The position numbers and the translations under genes were made by a program. 64,000 nucleotides of DNA from Baylisascaris procyonis (taxonomy: Eukaryota; Nematoda; Chromadorea; Rhabditida; Ascarididae): positions 3,380,001-3,444,000 of the forward strand of contig JAZARR010000146.1 in assembly GCA_037389465.1 (NCBI GenBank). Direction: 5' to 3'. The notes under the pieces were generated by a model that saw only the letters and a program-made list of their open reading frames with translations, was not told where the DNA came from and made no database searches. How positions within the stretch are numbered: position 1 is the stretch's first letter; each line of letters begins with the position of its first letter. Of this stretch, positions 11,301 through 23,649 are shown piece after piece.

Positions 11301-14300
11301 TTGACCTTGCCCCTGTTCCCAAATCTCTTCATTTTTTTCGCGGTGTCATCAAGGTCCTCTTTTCCCATACTTGATCCTGGCCTACTCATGATAGGAGCAC
11401 ACCTATTGTCTCCTTACAGATGACTTTATGGATAAGTTGACCTCCTCCAAACTGCTGTCACCAGCTGCAAGTTGATTTCGAGCCAAGATATTTTTCCACT
11501 GAAGAAATTATTTCGTAGCAGAAACGGAAATGGAAAAAAAATGCACCGAAAAAGGGGTTTTTTCTCGCCTAAAGACATTGCACCGTTCATTTATCACTTG
11601 AGGTTGCAACCAAGCATAGTTGATGAGAGGGGTTTGATCATTTATGAGTATACTGTAGAAGTTCGGCGAATAAGAGTATAATCTGCCTAATTCAGCATTA
11701 TTTTTTCTTCCTTACGCAAGTTTTACCTAATGGTATGTATGTGATATTTTTATGTTCGTCCAATCGACGGAGATTTCTTTCTGGAATGAACACCTTCTAC
11801 CCTTGAACCGGATGATTGCAAGGGGTTTTTTAAGGAAAACTTCTGACTTTTCGGCTTGAAAACAAGGAGGTTTTCAATTGCAGTTGTAGATTTTTAAAGT
11901 GAATATTGCTGATAAAACTTTTTTCGTTCTAATTTTTCTAATAAGGGGACCCTTAAAATGTTGCGAATTTTATTTGAATCAATCAATTTTTCATTGTGTT
12001 CTCGATTTTGTAATTCATTTCCTCTTGTAGCGAGTTGATGAATTCTACTTGCAGATATGATCCATGCTCTTCGATCGTTGGTGAAACGAATAAACTCATT
12101 ACTTCGTCGTTCTGTTTGAAATACATGCATTAGTCCTCTGATCTAAGATCTGTAAAATTAGAAAAGAAATGCCTAGACAGCAAGTGTTAGGCGTAACAAA
12201 ATAATGTGTTATTGTAGCACATTCCTTTGTTATGTATAACATTTCATATTGTTACGAATTTCTTGTCAAAGCTAAAATGATCTTTCATACTCCTATCAAG
12301 TGCTGATGTCACACACTAACATTCGATTATAGAAGGTATTCATTGCAGGAATTTTATGAGGAATGGACGATGTTAACTTGGAACGTTCTTTGCATAACAA
12401 GTCGTCTACAGAATAGTCTTTCTATATGCGTTACATCACCTGAAGATAAGGTGATCTTCTCAAGACTCAACAATGCACTTGTTGAACTCGTCAATAATTC
12501 CAGGTTCGACGTTTGTTTTTTGCCTTTAGTTTTGAGTGTTATGCTTATCGCTGTACTTAATTTAATTTCATCTTTATGAATATTTCGTTACTTTTACAAT
12601 TCTAAAGGACGAGTAAAGTTGTCTTAATAATTCAATTGACAGCACTTTTCAATGTTATTATTTAGAGAGTAATAATGAGTGACGCAGTATCTAGGACGGC
12701 AATAGCCCATTGTATGTGGGATGGATTTAGAGAACGAAAAGGGGGAGTAACATTATTTCCTTTAAATCGATGCAATGATAGTGGTTGTTCATCTCGTTTT
12801 TAGTGCTCTCTTAGCTGTGCTTACTTGCTAATTCAGTCTTATATCCTTTCTTAAAAATTTTTCTTTTGGGATTTGTGGGGAGAGGGGAGGGGGGGGGAGG
12901 TGGTGGTGTGAGTAAAGGAAGGTCTGAGAACTCAAAGGTTGAGGGTGCCCATTAATAGTCTGTTAGTGGGTGGATCAGCTAATTGTGAATCGCTCCTTTC
13001 TTATTCCATTCCTTTCACGAAAAAATCGACGATTCCAAATCCGCATCCGCCAACTGTTCAAGGTTTATTCGATGTTGTTTGTTGTGCATAACGAAAATGA
13101 CGAGTGATATAATCTTAAGGGAATCAATAACGCCACCGGTGATCAACGCAAATGATCCCAATTATATGGCGTTTTCGGCGTCGATGAGCGATGCAATGCA
13201 TTCGTTGCATAGTCTTTATAAGGTTACATATTTTTGCATTTCCTCCATTCAGTACTTTTCAAGTTTGGTTTTTTTTTTCATTTCAAGAAACGAATTGTTG
13301 ATATAATTTATTTAGAAAGTTTTCGCGATTCGAAAGTGAAGAATTGAAAATTTTTCATTCATTCATCTGCTGGATAAGAGTGAAGCATTGAAGTTCATGA
13401 GGAATTAAAATCTATTTTATTTGAGATGAGTGCTCAGGATAAGGCACGATTATTTAGTGTTTCACAAAAAATCTATCTCTCTATACGTGGTTTCGCCGAA
13501 TAGCCAATATACATCTTTATCTGTCGGGCAGGTAAAGCTAGCCGAGGATGACGTTCAGAGGGCGTAGTAATACGTGCAACATGTATGTTGTTTTTTGTGC
13601 TAAAAAATGGTTTCTGATTGTTCGATAGTCTGCATTGAAATTCTATGTGGCAATGCCGAAACAATATAAATTAGTGGGAAAGCTGATAAGTGACGTAATG
13701 TGAGAAGTAGGCGACTGACACCTGCATTCATCCAGCCGTAAAATTCAAAAAAAAAAGTTTTTGGAAACTCACGAATGAGTATCTGAGGCATCCGACGAAC
13801 GAAGAGAGCAGTAATTTAGGTTTCAAGACCTAATTTTTCATTCATCAATTGCTTCCGGATGCATCTAAATCTGTACTCATTTAGAATAAAATCAGTTTTT
13901 GCTGTTCCTCGGTGATCAGCTTGGAGAATGTTCATTGTTGGCAAAGATCGTTGATTTCAGATTCATGCCACCTTTATGGCCTTGTGATCAGCCCATTTTT
14001 TAAAAAGAGTGTTGAATTTTTTATTTTTTATTTTTTGATTTATAGCTCCCAGAATGCCAAAAGTGATCGCTTTATGTTCATTACTCATATATCGTTTTAT
14101 ATTAAAAGCTTGCCGGAGACTATGTTTTTCAAATTTCCATCTGAAAGCAGTTTGTTCATCAGAAATTTTTTCAATTAGTTTCATAGATGACAGAGAGGCC
14201 ACAGAGGATAAGGTTGTCGTCAATAGATTATCATTGCTTCCAAATGTCTGTCGTCACCAATAGTTCGGTGTTGTCGGTCTTTATATGCAAAATTATAATT

Positions 14301-17300
14301 AAGTGAGTATGTCATCTTTAGCGACTAAATATTCGATTTATTTCGCTTAAATTTTTCATCGGATTATAGGCGCTGAATAGTGCACCTCTCCTTTCTGCTG
14401 CCGATATCGAAAGCTTTCATCTACATCTCCATCAATTTGCTGAGGAGAAGCTTATACCCTGCATTGAGCTTTTTAAGGTAATTTAATCTTTGATCCTTTT
14501 TGGGTTTATTTTTGCGTTCGCAATTTTTTTACATTAATGCCTTTTCTTATTCTTTTTTATTTTTATTGATAAGAATTTAGTCATTGATTTTTTTTATAAA
14601 TAAATAAATTCTCCTTCCTTCTTTTTTTGGTTCGTCTTGACTTGAATATATGTCAGCATATTCTTTTATTGCTTTGCTTTATTGATTGCTGCAAAAGTTT
14701 AATGAAAACGAATCGCTGTCATACGAATCGACTGTAATTATGTTCACTTCGTCTTCTCTTTTACTCAAATATCCCTCCCCCTCCAAAAAAAAAAAAAAAA
14801 AATTAAGGCAGATGTCATAAACCGATCGTTCGTTGAGGTCTCATTTTATTTGCATAAGCAGCCTTCGTTAGTTTTTGTTGCATAATTGCTCAAATGCTTC
14901 TGTAAATATTCTGATAGTAGGATGTACCTCACTTATGGAATATTTGATGATTGTAATTGCAAGACCAACTAAGAGATAGATGGAACATATTCTTTTTCTC
15001 TCCTGGTTTTTCATCCTTCCTAAATTTGCTCACCTTCGATGCCTATGTCCAACTCTAATCAGACTGATCTAAAGGGCTGCAAGGGTTTCGTTTAGGTTCG
15101 ATTCTTTGCAGAGCTTTTGCAACGAACATAGTGTTCGTCTGTGGAATGAGGTACGTGCCGCACAGGTGCAACGTATGTGTGACTTTCAAGCGATGCCCGT
15201 TGAGCCTGTCACACGGCTTGTTTCTTTCTATAGCCATATGATGTATACTCTTGGCGTCCTTGGTGCACGCCTTCAGGTATTGACTTTATTTGCGTCTTTT
15301 TATTGGAGAAATAATTCAAATCAGCTAATGCAAGTTTTTCTATATCATCAGATCATTTAAACAATTTTCCTTAACCGAGGGCTTATCCAATTTCACGGCG
15401 TCCGTAATTGGTCAGTTTATATTGGTCAGTGCTGAGAAAACAATTAAAATGTTCGAACGACAACATTTAGTGGGCCGTTTCATGACAAGGGGCAGAGGTT
15501 TATGGCAAGTGCTAAAGCGCGTTTCATATGAATGACTCGGACTCCATGTTATATCTTTCGGTTCCACACAGTATTGGATACTGATGTGTTTGATTGTTAA
15601 GGGATTCCGCTACGAGTTGACGATGAATCGTAAAATGTTCGGTTCATTCGATCCAGTTCAACCGCTTAGTGAGGCGGTATTTGCGGCGCTCGAGTTGCTA
15701 ATGTCGGATTGTGTGCTGGCCACTGAACCGTCGACGAATGCGATTCTCGTCACCAATAATCTTTTCTCGATGAATTGTGGCGCACTCGCACGTGGCGTTG
15801 TCTTCAAGGATTTTGAAATACAGGTTATATCCGAGGAGACTGCCGAACAAATTCAGGTGAATCACCTGTTCGTTTTGATTTATTCGAATTTTTCCTGGTC
15901 TTCCTTTGAAGCCTTTTTTTTCTTAAATTGATGAAATCTTTTTACTGCAGCAGGTTTTATACCTTCTCCGATTGTTTAGCGATAGCAGGAAAGATCGTTA
16001 GGCAAAAGGTAATTAAAACGGCAAACTTGCTAAAAACTGCATTTCCATTCTTTTTCAAAATTTTATCATCGCCGAATCGGGCATTCTGTTCCTTTTTATA
16101 ATTTTTAATTTTCTATTGCCAAACTGAATCAGTAACATATATTTTTCATCTCCTTAAGTTGCTTCTTCCTTATATATTGAAAATTTAACATTTTAACTAG
16201 AAACTTCTTTTTTGAATAGTTTATATAAATTTTATTTCTTCGAAAAGTTTTAAATCGCCAATGCAAAAATCATTTTTTATTGGTTGTTTTTGCACTTTAT
16301 TAAATGTCTCAGTGGTAAGAGGAGGATGGGGAGGGATCATTTCATTCGAGATGCTCCAAGTCTTTTTGGGGCTTTTTTTCTTCATCGCTGAAGTCTGCCA
16401 TTGCTGCGAGAGGAGTTCACATAAAAATTGTTCGCTATAAACTGAATATTATTGAATCTTAAGTAAATGGTTAGTACGGCACTATTAAATTCGATTTCTA
16501 GTGTTTTTTTTTCGATTCGATAATAGCATCGAAACAATAGATGGAGCGTAATATTAAGGAGAATGAAGCCATTATGCTTGACTTTTTCTCATTTTGGCTG
16601 CATTTTAATTGTGTGGAGAAATCGAATTTTTTCAAAGTCAGCATTCTTTTTGATGCTTTACCATTCTTTTTGATCTTTATGCTAATGAGCGGTTTGCTAG
16701 AAGGTACAGATGTGTCGACAGTCTTTCGGTGGTCGCCGTTGAACAAGCGTGAAGTTTATTAGAGCATCCTATAGCCTCAAATAGGGCTCCCTCATCCTCC
16801 CTCTGCGATTTTCCACTGGACCGTTCTTGAAATGCGGCCACTTGTAAAGGATGAACTTATTTACCTATTCAAGAATTGGATGGTATTTAGCCACTTAAAA
16901 GTTTCCTTATAATACTTACTGGTCCTTATTAGGGTGATAAACTCAGGGCTGCTATTCGAAATTATGCTATAGGGGCACACGCGTTTTTCTTGAGTTGCTT
17001 GCGCTAGAGGTCTGCAGTTGCGCAAAGAAAACATGAGAGTTGGCGAGGCGCAAAGGTGCTGATTGCAGTCGGAGATGCGACGTCAAAAGATGCTCCGGCA
17101 GCCGTCGCCGATCGGGGCGGTGCCTTCGGCGGCACTTCTCGCCATGAAACCGACCTCAGGAACAAAACGCAGCAGTGGTAACAATCTCAATCAAGGTCGA
17201 TTTAGCTTAACAGACTTTACGAACTGAGCGTGCGATTATTTCGAAACAACTTCTTAAATGTGACGACTTTGTTTTTTCATGTAGTCGAGAATAATAAAAC

Positions 17301-20300
17301 TAATGGAGCTTTCAAAAGATGTGACAGCTATCCGGCGACACTTGACTGTGGGTGGTATCAACCTGTCGAATTTTTTTAAATGAATTATTGGGTGATTTTT
17401 GATTTGAAAATTGGCTGGTCGGAGGTTTTATAGCAATTAAAAAGAAACGTTTTATGCGGGAAGCAAACTTGTTCGTTATTTATAGCTTCAAAAGCTCCAT
17501 AAGTTTTCTACAGGCTAATATCTGAAGAATTGGTTGTTGAATTTATAAATGTTTTTCACTTTCTCGCATAATATTGGGGTTTTTTTTTTCAGAACATAGC
17601 GGTGGAAGTGCGGCTCACAAAAAATCCGACGTCAATAGTAAAGAATCGGTTGTGATCTATCCAGCGTACAACTCAAAGAATCGCTATTGGGCAGCTACCT
17701 ATCCGCATCTGCTATGTACTACTAGACAAAAAGGACGTCATTCGACAAGTAATTCATATCAGGTAAATGGGGTTTTATTTGAATATTTCAAAATGCTAAA
17801 TTTGCATATTTCTCTAATCTCTCAAGTTTTTCTCGAATCATTATACTTTCGATAATTCGTATGTTTGATTGATCGGCGTTCGTTATTGTGATCAACAAAA
17901 CTTGCGTAGTTTTGCTGCAGTGTTTTTTTTTTTTTTTCAATTGATGCTAAAGTCTAATATCTGACTTCTTTACTTTATCGTCATTTCATCATTGAAATTC
18001 TGGTCGTAAACCTTCATAAGGAAAAAGTTTATAAACGATTTATTTTGCACACTATCAGGCCACTTCGTCCAATATTAACATATGCAAATTATCAAAAAAA
18101 AAAAAAATTCTTCCTGATCTATTCAAGAAAAGCAATCTTTAAAAAAAAAAAAAAATTAAATGTTCTATGCAATTTTCATATAATTGATCAAATAAAAAGT
18201 TTTATTTATCAAGTTTTAGGATCTTTCTCCATCATTGATAGAGGGGCGCTCATCTGGTAAACGACCAATTTTTTATTTTCACGTTCGTGCGACGATGTTT
18301 TCGCCATCAGGGCAATTCGCAACGGCACATACTCTCTCATTACCCTTCACAATCGCTACTAGGCGCAATCAGGTACTTGCATATTCTATTTCTACATGCT
18401 TGTGTCTATCGCTATCTTGCTATAAATCGATTCAACGCCAATGTGAGGGAACTACTATTTTCACTCTATTCATATAAGTAACAACGGTTTATTTTCGGCT
18501 GCGTGATTAGCACTTTGCCAAATGTCATGAAGTGGGGGGGGGGGGGGGAGTGTACTGAAATAAATATATGAGCGCATACTGGGTATCGATCAGCCCTTAT
18601 GATTGACTGAATTGCCAGTGATCTCTTTAATTTGATATGGCTCTATTCTCTTTTCTAAGAATATAGTAGCGGTCAAATTTTTTTATAGGATTGCCAAGTG
18701 CAACGGATGATGAGTTCTTATACGGCCACGTGCTTCTGGCTTTATGGAAGTAAGGCGCAGGATGGCCTTCTCTTGAATTGGGTCGATACAGGTATGAGTT
18801 GATTTGGCGGCGTATTTATTGTCACCTGTATTGGTTGCATTTTCTTTTTAATGCTAAGTTTTAAACGCATTTTAAAGTTATTCGCTGTATTTTTTTCCAC
18901 TAATTTTTTTTAATATAACGTTTTTCATGCATATCAAGTGTGCATTTTTTTTTTTTCAATTGTTTTGATTCATGATTGCTAAAAGAAGTTCAGGGCATTT
19001 TTATTCCATCGTAAGTTTTATGCAACAAGCTGTTTTATAGGTCTTCAATGGGAAAACTTCAAGAAGTTGTTCATGCAACATTTTAAAGTTAATGCGGATG
19101 TTACACGAGGTCTTCAGGATCGCGACTTTGATCTGCTGCGCTACAAACTACAATGCCACGACTGTCAATCTGGAGATATTGGTGCACGTATCAATGGCGC
19201 TCAACGTTAGCTTATTTTGATTGAAGAAAATGAAAATTATTCGGATCTCTCTTGCTCGAATTCTTAAAGTTAAGGCCACCATTCCGACAAGCACTTCTCA
19301 GTGCCATGACTTTAGTTGATAGTATTGCTAGCTGATACAATGTTTGAAAAAAATTTTATGCACTTTGTATGAAAAGTATCTTCGAAAATTTGACATTCGC
19401 GGGTTTAAAATGATATGAGCACAAAGCTCGGACAACAGTTAAATGGTCATTTGAATGGAAAAATGATAGAGGATATTTTTGGTTGCCCAAATAGTGTCTG
19501 GTTTGATTACTTATAGTGGCTTGGTTTAGCGTTGTTATAGTTCTTGAAAGTGATCTTATCTTAGTCTATAAAAGACATGTTGCATTCAATTTCAGAGATC
19601 GTCACGTTTAAGAATGTGCTATGTCCGCATTTGCGATACGAATGTGGGAATACAAACGTTCGTTTTAGTGTGTGGCGTGGCATGCTTGAGCTTCTGCAGA
19701 TTTTCCAGGCAAGATCCGCTTTAAATGCGCGCTTTTTATAGCAGTAGTTGCTTCGACAGTTTTCCATACCTTTGTTGATTTTGGTTTTTTTCTTTTTTGT
19801 TTTTTTAGCAGTGAGTTTAATAGTTAGTGGTACATTGAAGGTTATGCAAGCAGGGGTGTAAAATGAGTGGGCGCGCTATAGCTTGCGATAGAGGAAAGGA
19901 AGGGAGATTGAGTGGCATCCCATGTCGCTGAGAAATTGTTCTGCGACGAGGGAGGGGGAGCGGGTTCTAAGAGGTTCCATACGATAAGGTGCATTGAGCA
20001 TCGCTTTTTCCCAACTGGGATTAATTGTGAGATAGCTTTGATGATAGTAGTGGTCGTTTCGCAGTGTTAACGTCGTTTCGGATCATTTATAATGACGTCG
20101 TCGTTGACGTCTCTCACAATTTTGTATCCTTTCGTCATCATTGGCGTCCTTGTCGACATTTGTAAGTCTTCCAGGACTTGCGAAATAATGTGCGCAAACT
20201 GTGGGAGAAGAATCTTCTCATGGGATTCCTCGAATTTGATCAGGTAAGTTTTAGTTATGCTCTTCAGCTCTCTTCAGTGATATGATTTTGCCGCTGACAC

Positions 20301-23300
20301 CAGTCTGTTGCTCAAAGGTTTCGTGTGAATCACTGCTTTGTTTTATAATGCTTTGAATTTTATGACATTGAGAATCCTTTAAATGAAAATTCAAAGTAAT
20401 CTTTCGAAATGTTTTTGAAATCGTTGATTTTCGTTTCTTTAATTGTTTTTCTTCATTGTAAGTCAGCAATGAATGCCTGAAATATAGGGATCTTTCGTTT
20501 GGGGAGGGGAGGGTGTCTAAATGGATTAAAATGAACCCCACGACAATATCCGATTTAAACAAATTAGTGAATGTGCATGAATTATTCTTATCCGGTGATG
20601 AAGTATCCATCGCGTCACATAAGCCATTCACACCAGCATCGAAATCTAAAAGGGGAATGTGGGAAGAAATTTATTATGAAATATGCGCTTATTGGAGAAT
20701 TGGCGACGTGTTTCCTCTTAAATTTGTTTATAATCACTCTGAGTGCTTATAAGATGTTGAGAAGTGCAAAATCATTGATTATTGCATTCGCAGATAGTGC
20801 CGATATTGATAATATTTCTTCTAGGTGGCTGAAATATTGGAGTCACATCAATCGGCACTAGTGATGCGATTATCATTTGTGACGGGTGGTACGATATGTC
20901 TAACCGTGAAGTCGAGCGCGCATGCTGTTGGTCAAGGTACAACAGCACCTATCCATCTGGAGCCACTTGATCTGAAACGTCTCCAGGCAAAATGTCTCAA
21001 GGATTATCTTCGCGATATTGCCGATGCCGAAAAGGTCTCGTTATCAAACGTTATCCGGTTAAGTGCAGCATTAATTTGGACATAAAAAGGAAAAGCGCCG
21101 AGTAAAGAGGACAGGTGCTCATGATCTTACGATTCAGAAAGCTCGGTTGAAGTGCTGTTTGAAATGTGCAGAAGGAGAATTTGAGCGTTGAAATGTGCCT
21201 AGGTTTCACGGTGTTTATTGCCAATAAACGTTTGAAATTTTTTGTTTCGATACAAGATTTTTTTGCTTGTGATAGGGTTGATGCTTTATGAATCGTCTTG
21301 TAACGAATTGTACAATGAAATAGAAGGAAGAATTCCATACTGAAATTCCGCATGAAGCTGTTATTTCTTGGAGTTGTTGTCGCTTTCTCAAAATCGTAAC
21401 AGATAAAGCGCGTTTAAAATCTCTCAAATATTTTGTTATTGTCTCAGAAATTTCATGAAATTGTGTGTGAATGTGACTTTTATTTTGGCTTGAGGGTTTC
21501 ACCTGTTGGTAGTATTTGTTCTGTTTATTCCTTTTTCCTTCTTTTAGAAACGACCATTCGCTTTTCTAGACGTTTTTAGAGTATTTTTCACAGTATAAAG
21601 TGCCGGTTAAAATGCTTGAAATAACGTAAATTAAGGCTGTTGTTTAGGTGAAGTACATTGTGAATGCGAATCTGGAGCTTGTTCGAATCCGAGACGTGCT
21701 AGGTGAATTTAATGACTCATCGCCGAATGGAGACGATGAACTCGTTAGTCGTGACATCTCATCGAATGTCACACATTCGGGTGATATTGACGCTATGCAA
21801 CATATTAGGTATGTATACCTGGTTCATTGTTCTTTCTAATGTTCGATTTACACTTATCGGATACTTCACAGTTAGCCATTATCCCGGTCTTAGTACCGAC
21901 AGGATGGATACCGTTGTGTTCTTTGGCGAAATTGAGATCTGCTACGAGTTACCTCCAACTGCTATACTTTGCACATTCTTCATCATGTTTTGGGAAGTTT
22001 GGTGGTAAATATTGGAATTTTTGGTGATAGATAATTGTCCCGGGAACTGCAATTTCGGTAGGCTCCGATAATTTAGTGCAATGCTAGTGGAGCCATTGTC
22101 TATGCTGAAATGCGCAGCAGTTTCAAATTACATTAACGATTCTTTTCTCGTAAATATTGTTAAGGAACTTACTTATTCGTTGTATGGAACCAGGGAGTTT
22201 TGCAAGAATGTGTGCACAAAAAAATGAAACATTTGAATCACTCTGATTGTTTCTGCGCTTTTACTTTTAGTTTTCACACAATTGTATATAAAAAATGACC
22301 TGATACAAAATGAGATCTCGTTTTCGAGGTTTTGGCATGCGCGTTTCTGTGGGATTGATGAGACGGGGAAGGAGCATGGTGGGAGGAGGGATGGGGCTAC
22401 GAGGTGTGAAGTTTTTGAAAAGCACTATCTCGCCAACAGGGCGTTATCCGATGAAAGCAAATCCACTTTCGGATTCCTTTGCATTCAGTGAGGTTTTTCT
22501 CGAAACAACGACAGATTTTTTCTCGCTTCAGTTAACATTAATGAAACCAATCTTTGGATCTAGATAGGCAAGAGACGTGTTCCTCTTCATACTTAGTAAA
22601 AACAGCTGGCAGATGCCTTTGCATCTTCAAAAATCAACGCACAAGCATTGCTTCCGAAGACTAGGTTTGTGTTGTGTGTGGCGTAAACATGTTGTTTGGT
22701 TCGGGAGATGCGTAATGTTGTTACAACTTAAAGGTTCACAGCTATGCGCATAGCAGTTGTGACGTGTAAGGTGAAGCCACCGAGCAGCGATTATACGGTT
22801 GAGTTGGACAATGGACCACACGAGAAGCGGTTTGCACGAGCTAGCGCCTTCTCAGGACGTCTACCAGCCACACGCTACTCGCAAGATGATTTCGTACGCG
22901 AGCTCACTCAGTTGATGAACTTCCACGGCAAATGTAAGCAGGTGTGTCTTTCATACTTTCATTCCCGGTCTTTGCTACGTTCCATCGCAATGGTTTTTTG
23001 AAGTGCGAAAAGTCGATTGCAAGCATAAGTAAGGAATAAAACATTGCAAAAACACCACTTTTCAAAAATTAGGAAGTTTATAGCGTTGCAATTTTGTAAG
23101 AGTGCAAAAGCCTTCGCCTCGTTTTCTTGTCATCGTAATGAATTGATGACTCAAAAATAATTCAGTATTCGGAGTGGTGGTTTCATTTGTGTTTAACCTT
23201 GGCATAGGGTCTGCATTGCTTGTTTATTGTAAAAGGTAAGTTCGAAGCAAACGGAAATGGTCATCTCATAGGGAATGTCTTAGTTGCGGCAGATGCGGCA

Positions 23301-23649
23301 AACATGCAGAATTTGTTAATATCTCAATTTATCGTTGTTTTCATCGTTGTCGTCGTGTGTTTTACAAGTTGTTGAACTTCAGGATGTGATCGACGCTCTA
23401 GAGTTAGTGCGTAGTGAGAACCTGCTCGTAAGCAGGGCCCACAACGGCAGTGTTGCACCGCCACCATCACATTCGCACACACCATCACCGTTAGGTGGAG
23501 TGTATGCGCTTCCCACGAATGGTAACAATATCCCCACTCCGGCCGTTAGTCCGAACTTGTTGATCGCTCCACATTCGATCTATGAGCAACAGCCGATGAA
23601 CACAATGGTCGACCCTTCAGCTCAATTCAAATATGCCAACTACCAATGA
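8362..23649 (+). CDS. sta-1: STAT family transcription factor (STA-1-like)
   Basis: Latent cytoplasmic transcription factor, activated by tyrosine phosphorylation and SH2-mediated dimerisation. Exons, phases agreeing: 8362-8478, 10736-10819, 12349-12503, 13063-13222, 14370-14477, 15112-15276, 15602-15856 (15572 also possible), 17069-17177, 17593-17762, 18244-18372, 18689-18791, 19041-19205, 19596-19708, 20175-20243, 20825-21034, 21648-21808, 22734-22941, 23383-23649; about 915 codons. Helical coiled-coil region about residues 30-265; DNA-binding region about 265-500; linker about 500-600 ([16 protein letters not shown]); SH2 about 600-710, with the phosphate-binding Arg in [11 protein letters not shown] (residue 649). 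[10 protein letters not shown] (Tyr 778) fits the tail phosphotyrosine. The tail is Ser/Pro/His-rich, ending FKYANYQ. No canonical N-terminal domain is seen, as reported for C. elegans STA-1. The start and the 13063, 15602 and 22734 acceptors are the least certain; sta-1 rather than sta-2 is a guess. Confidence 0.92.
11153..11208 (+). repeat. Intronic G-rich run in STAT intron 2
   Basis: Successive G-tracts (GGTGG, then runs of 8, 4, 4, 4 and about 13 G) separated by single A, T or C bases. This is the densest quadruplex-type sequence in the window and lies on the transcribed RNA's sense strand. Confidence 0.55.
12876..12905 (+). repeat. Intronic G-rich run in STAT intron 3
   Basis: Runs GGGG, GGGG and about ten G broken by A or AGA, followed by GGTGGTGG. 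A second quadruplex-type purine tract in the same gene, sense strand. Confidence 0.5.
18533..18550 (+). repeat. Poly(G) tract in STAT intron 10
   Basis: An uninterrupted run of about 15 G after AGT, in the intron between the exons ending at 18372 and starting at 18689. Confidence 0.6.
19709..20174 (+). other. GC-AG intron in the STAT gene
   Basis: The exon encoding [13 protein letters not shown] ends CAG at 19708 and is followed by gcaaga rather than GT; the next exon starts at 20175 after cttccag with [18 protein letters not shown]. Phase is 0 on both sides and the joined protein runs smoothly from linker to SH2. No in-phase GT nearby keeps both conserved segments. Confidence 0.6.

Noticed and set aside
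21683..21694. GTTCGAATCCG, a tRNA B-box match
   Set aside because: It lies inside a STAT exon and no A box or cloverleaf surrounds it.
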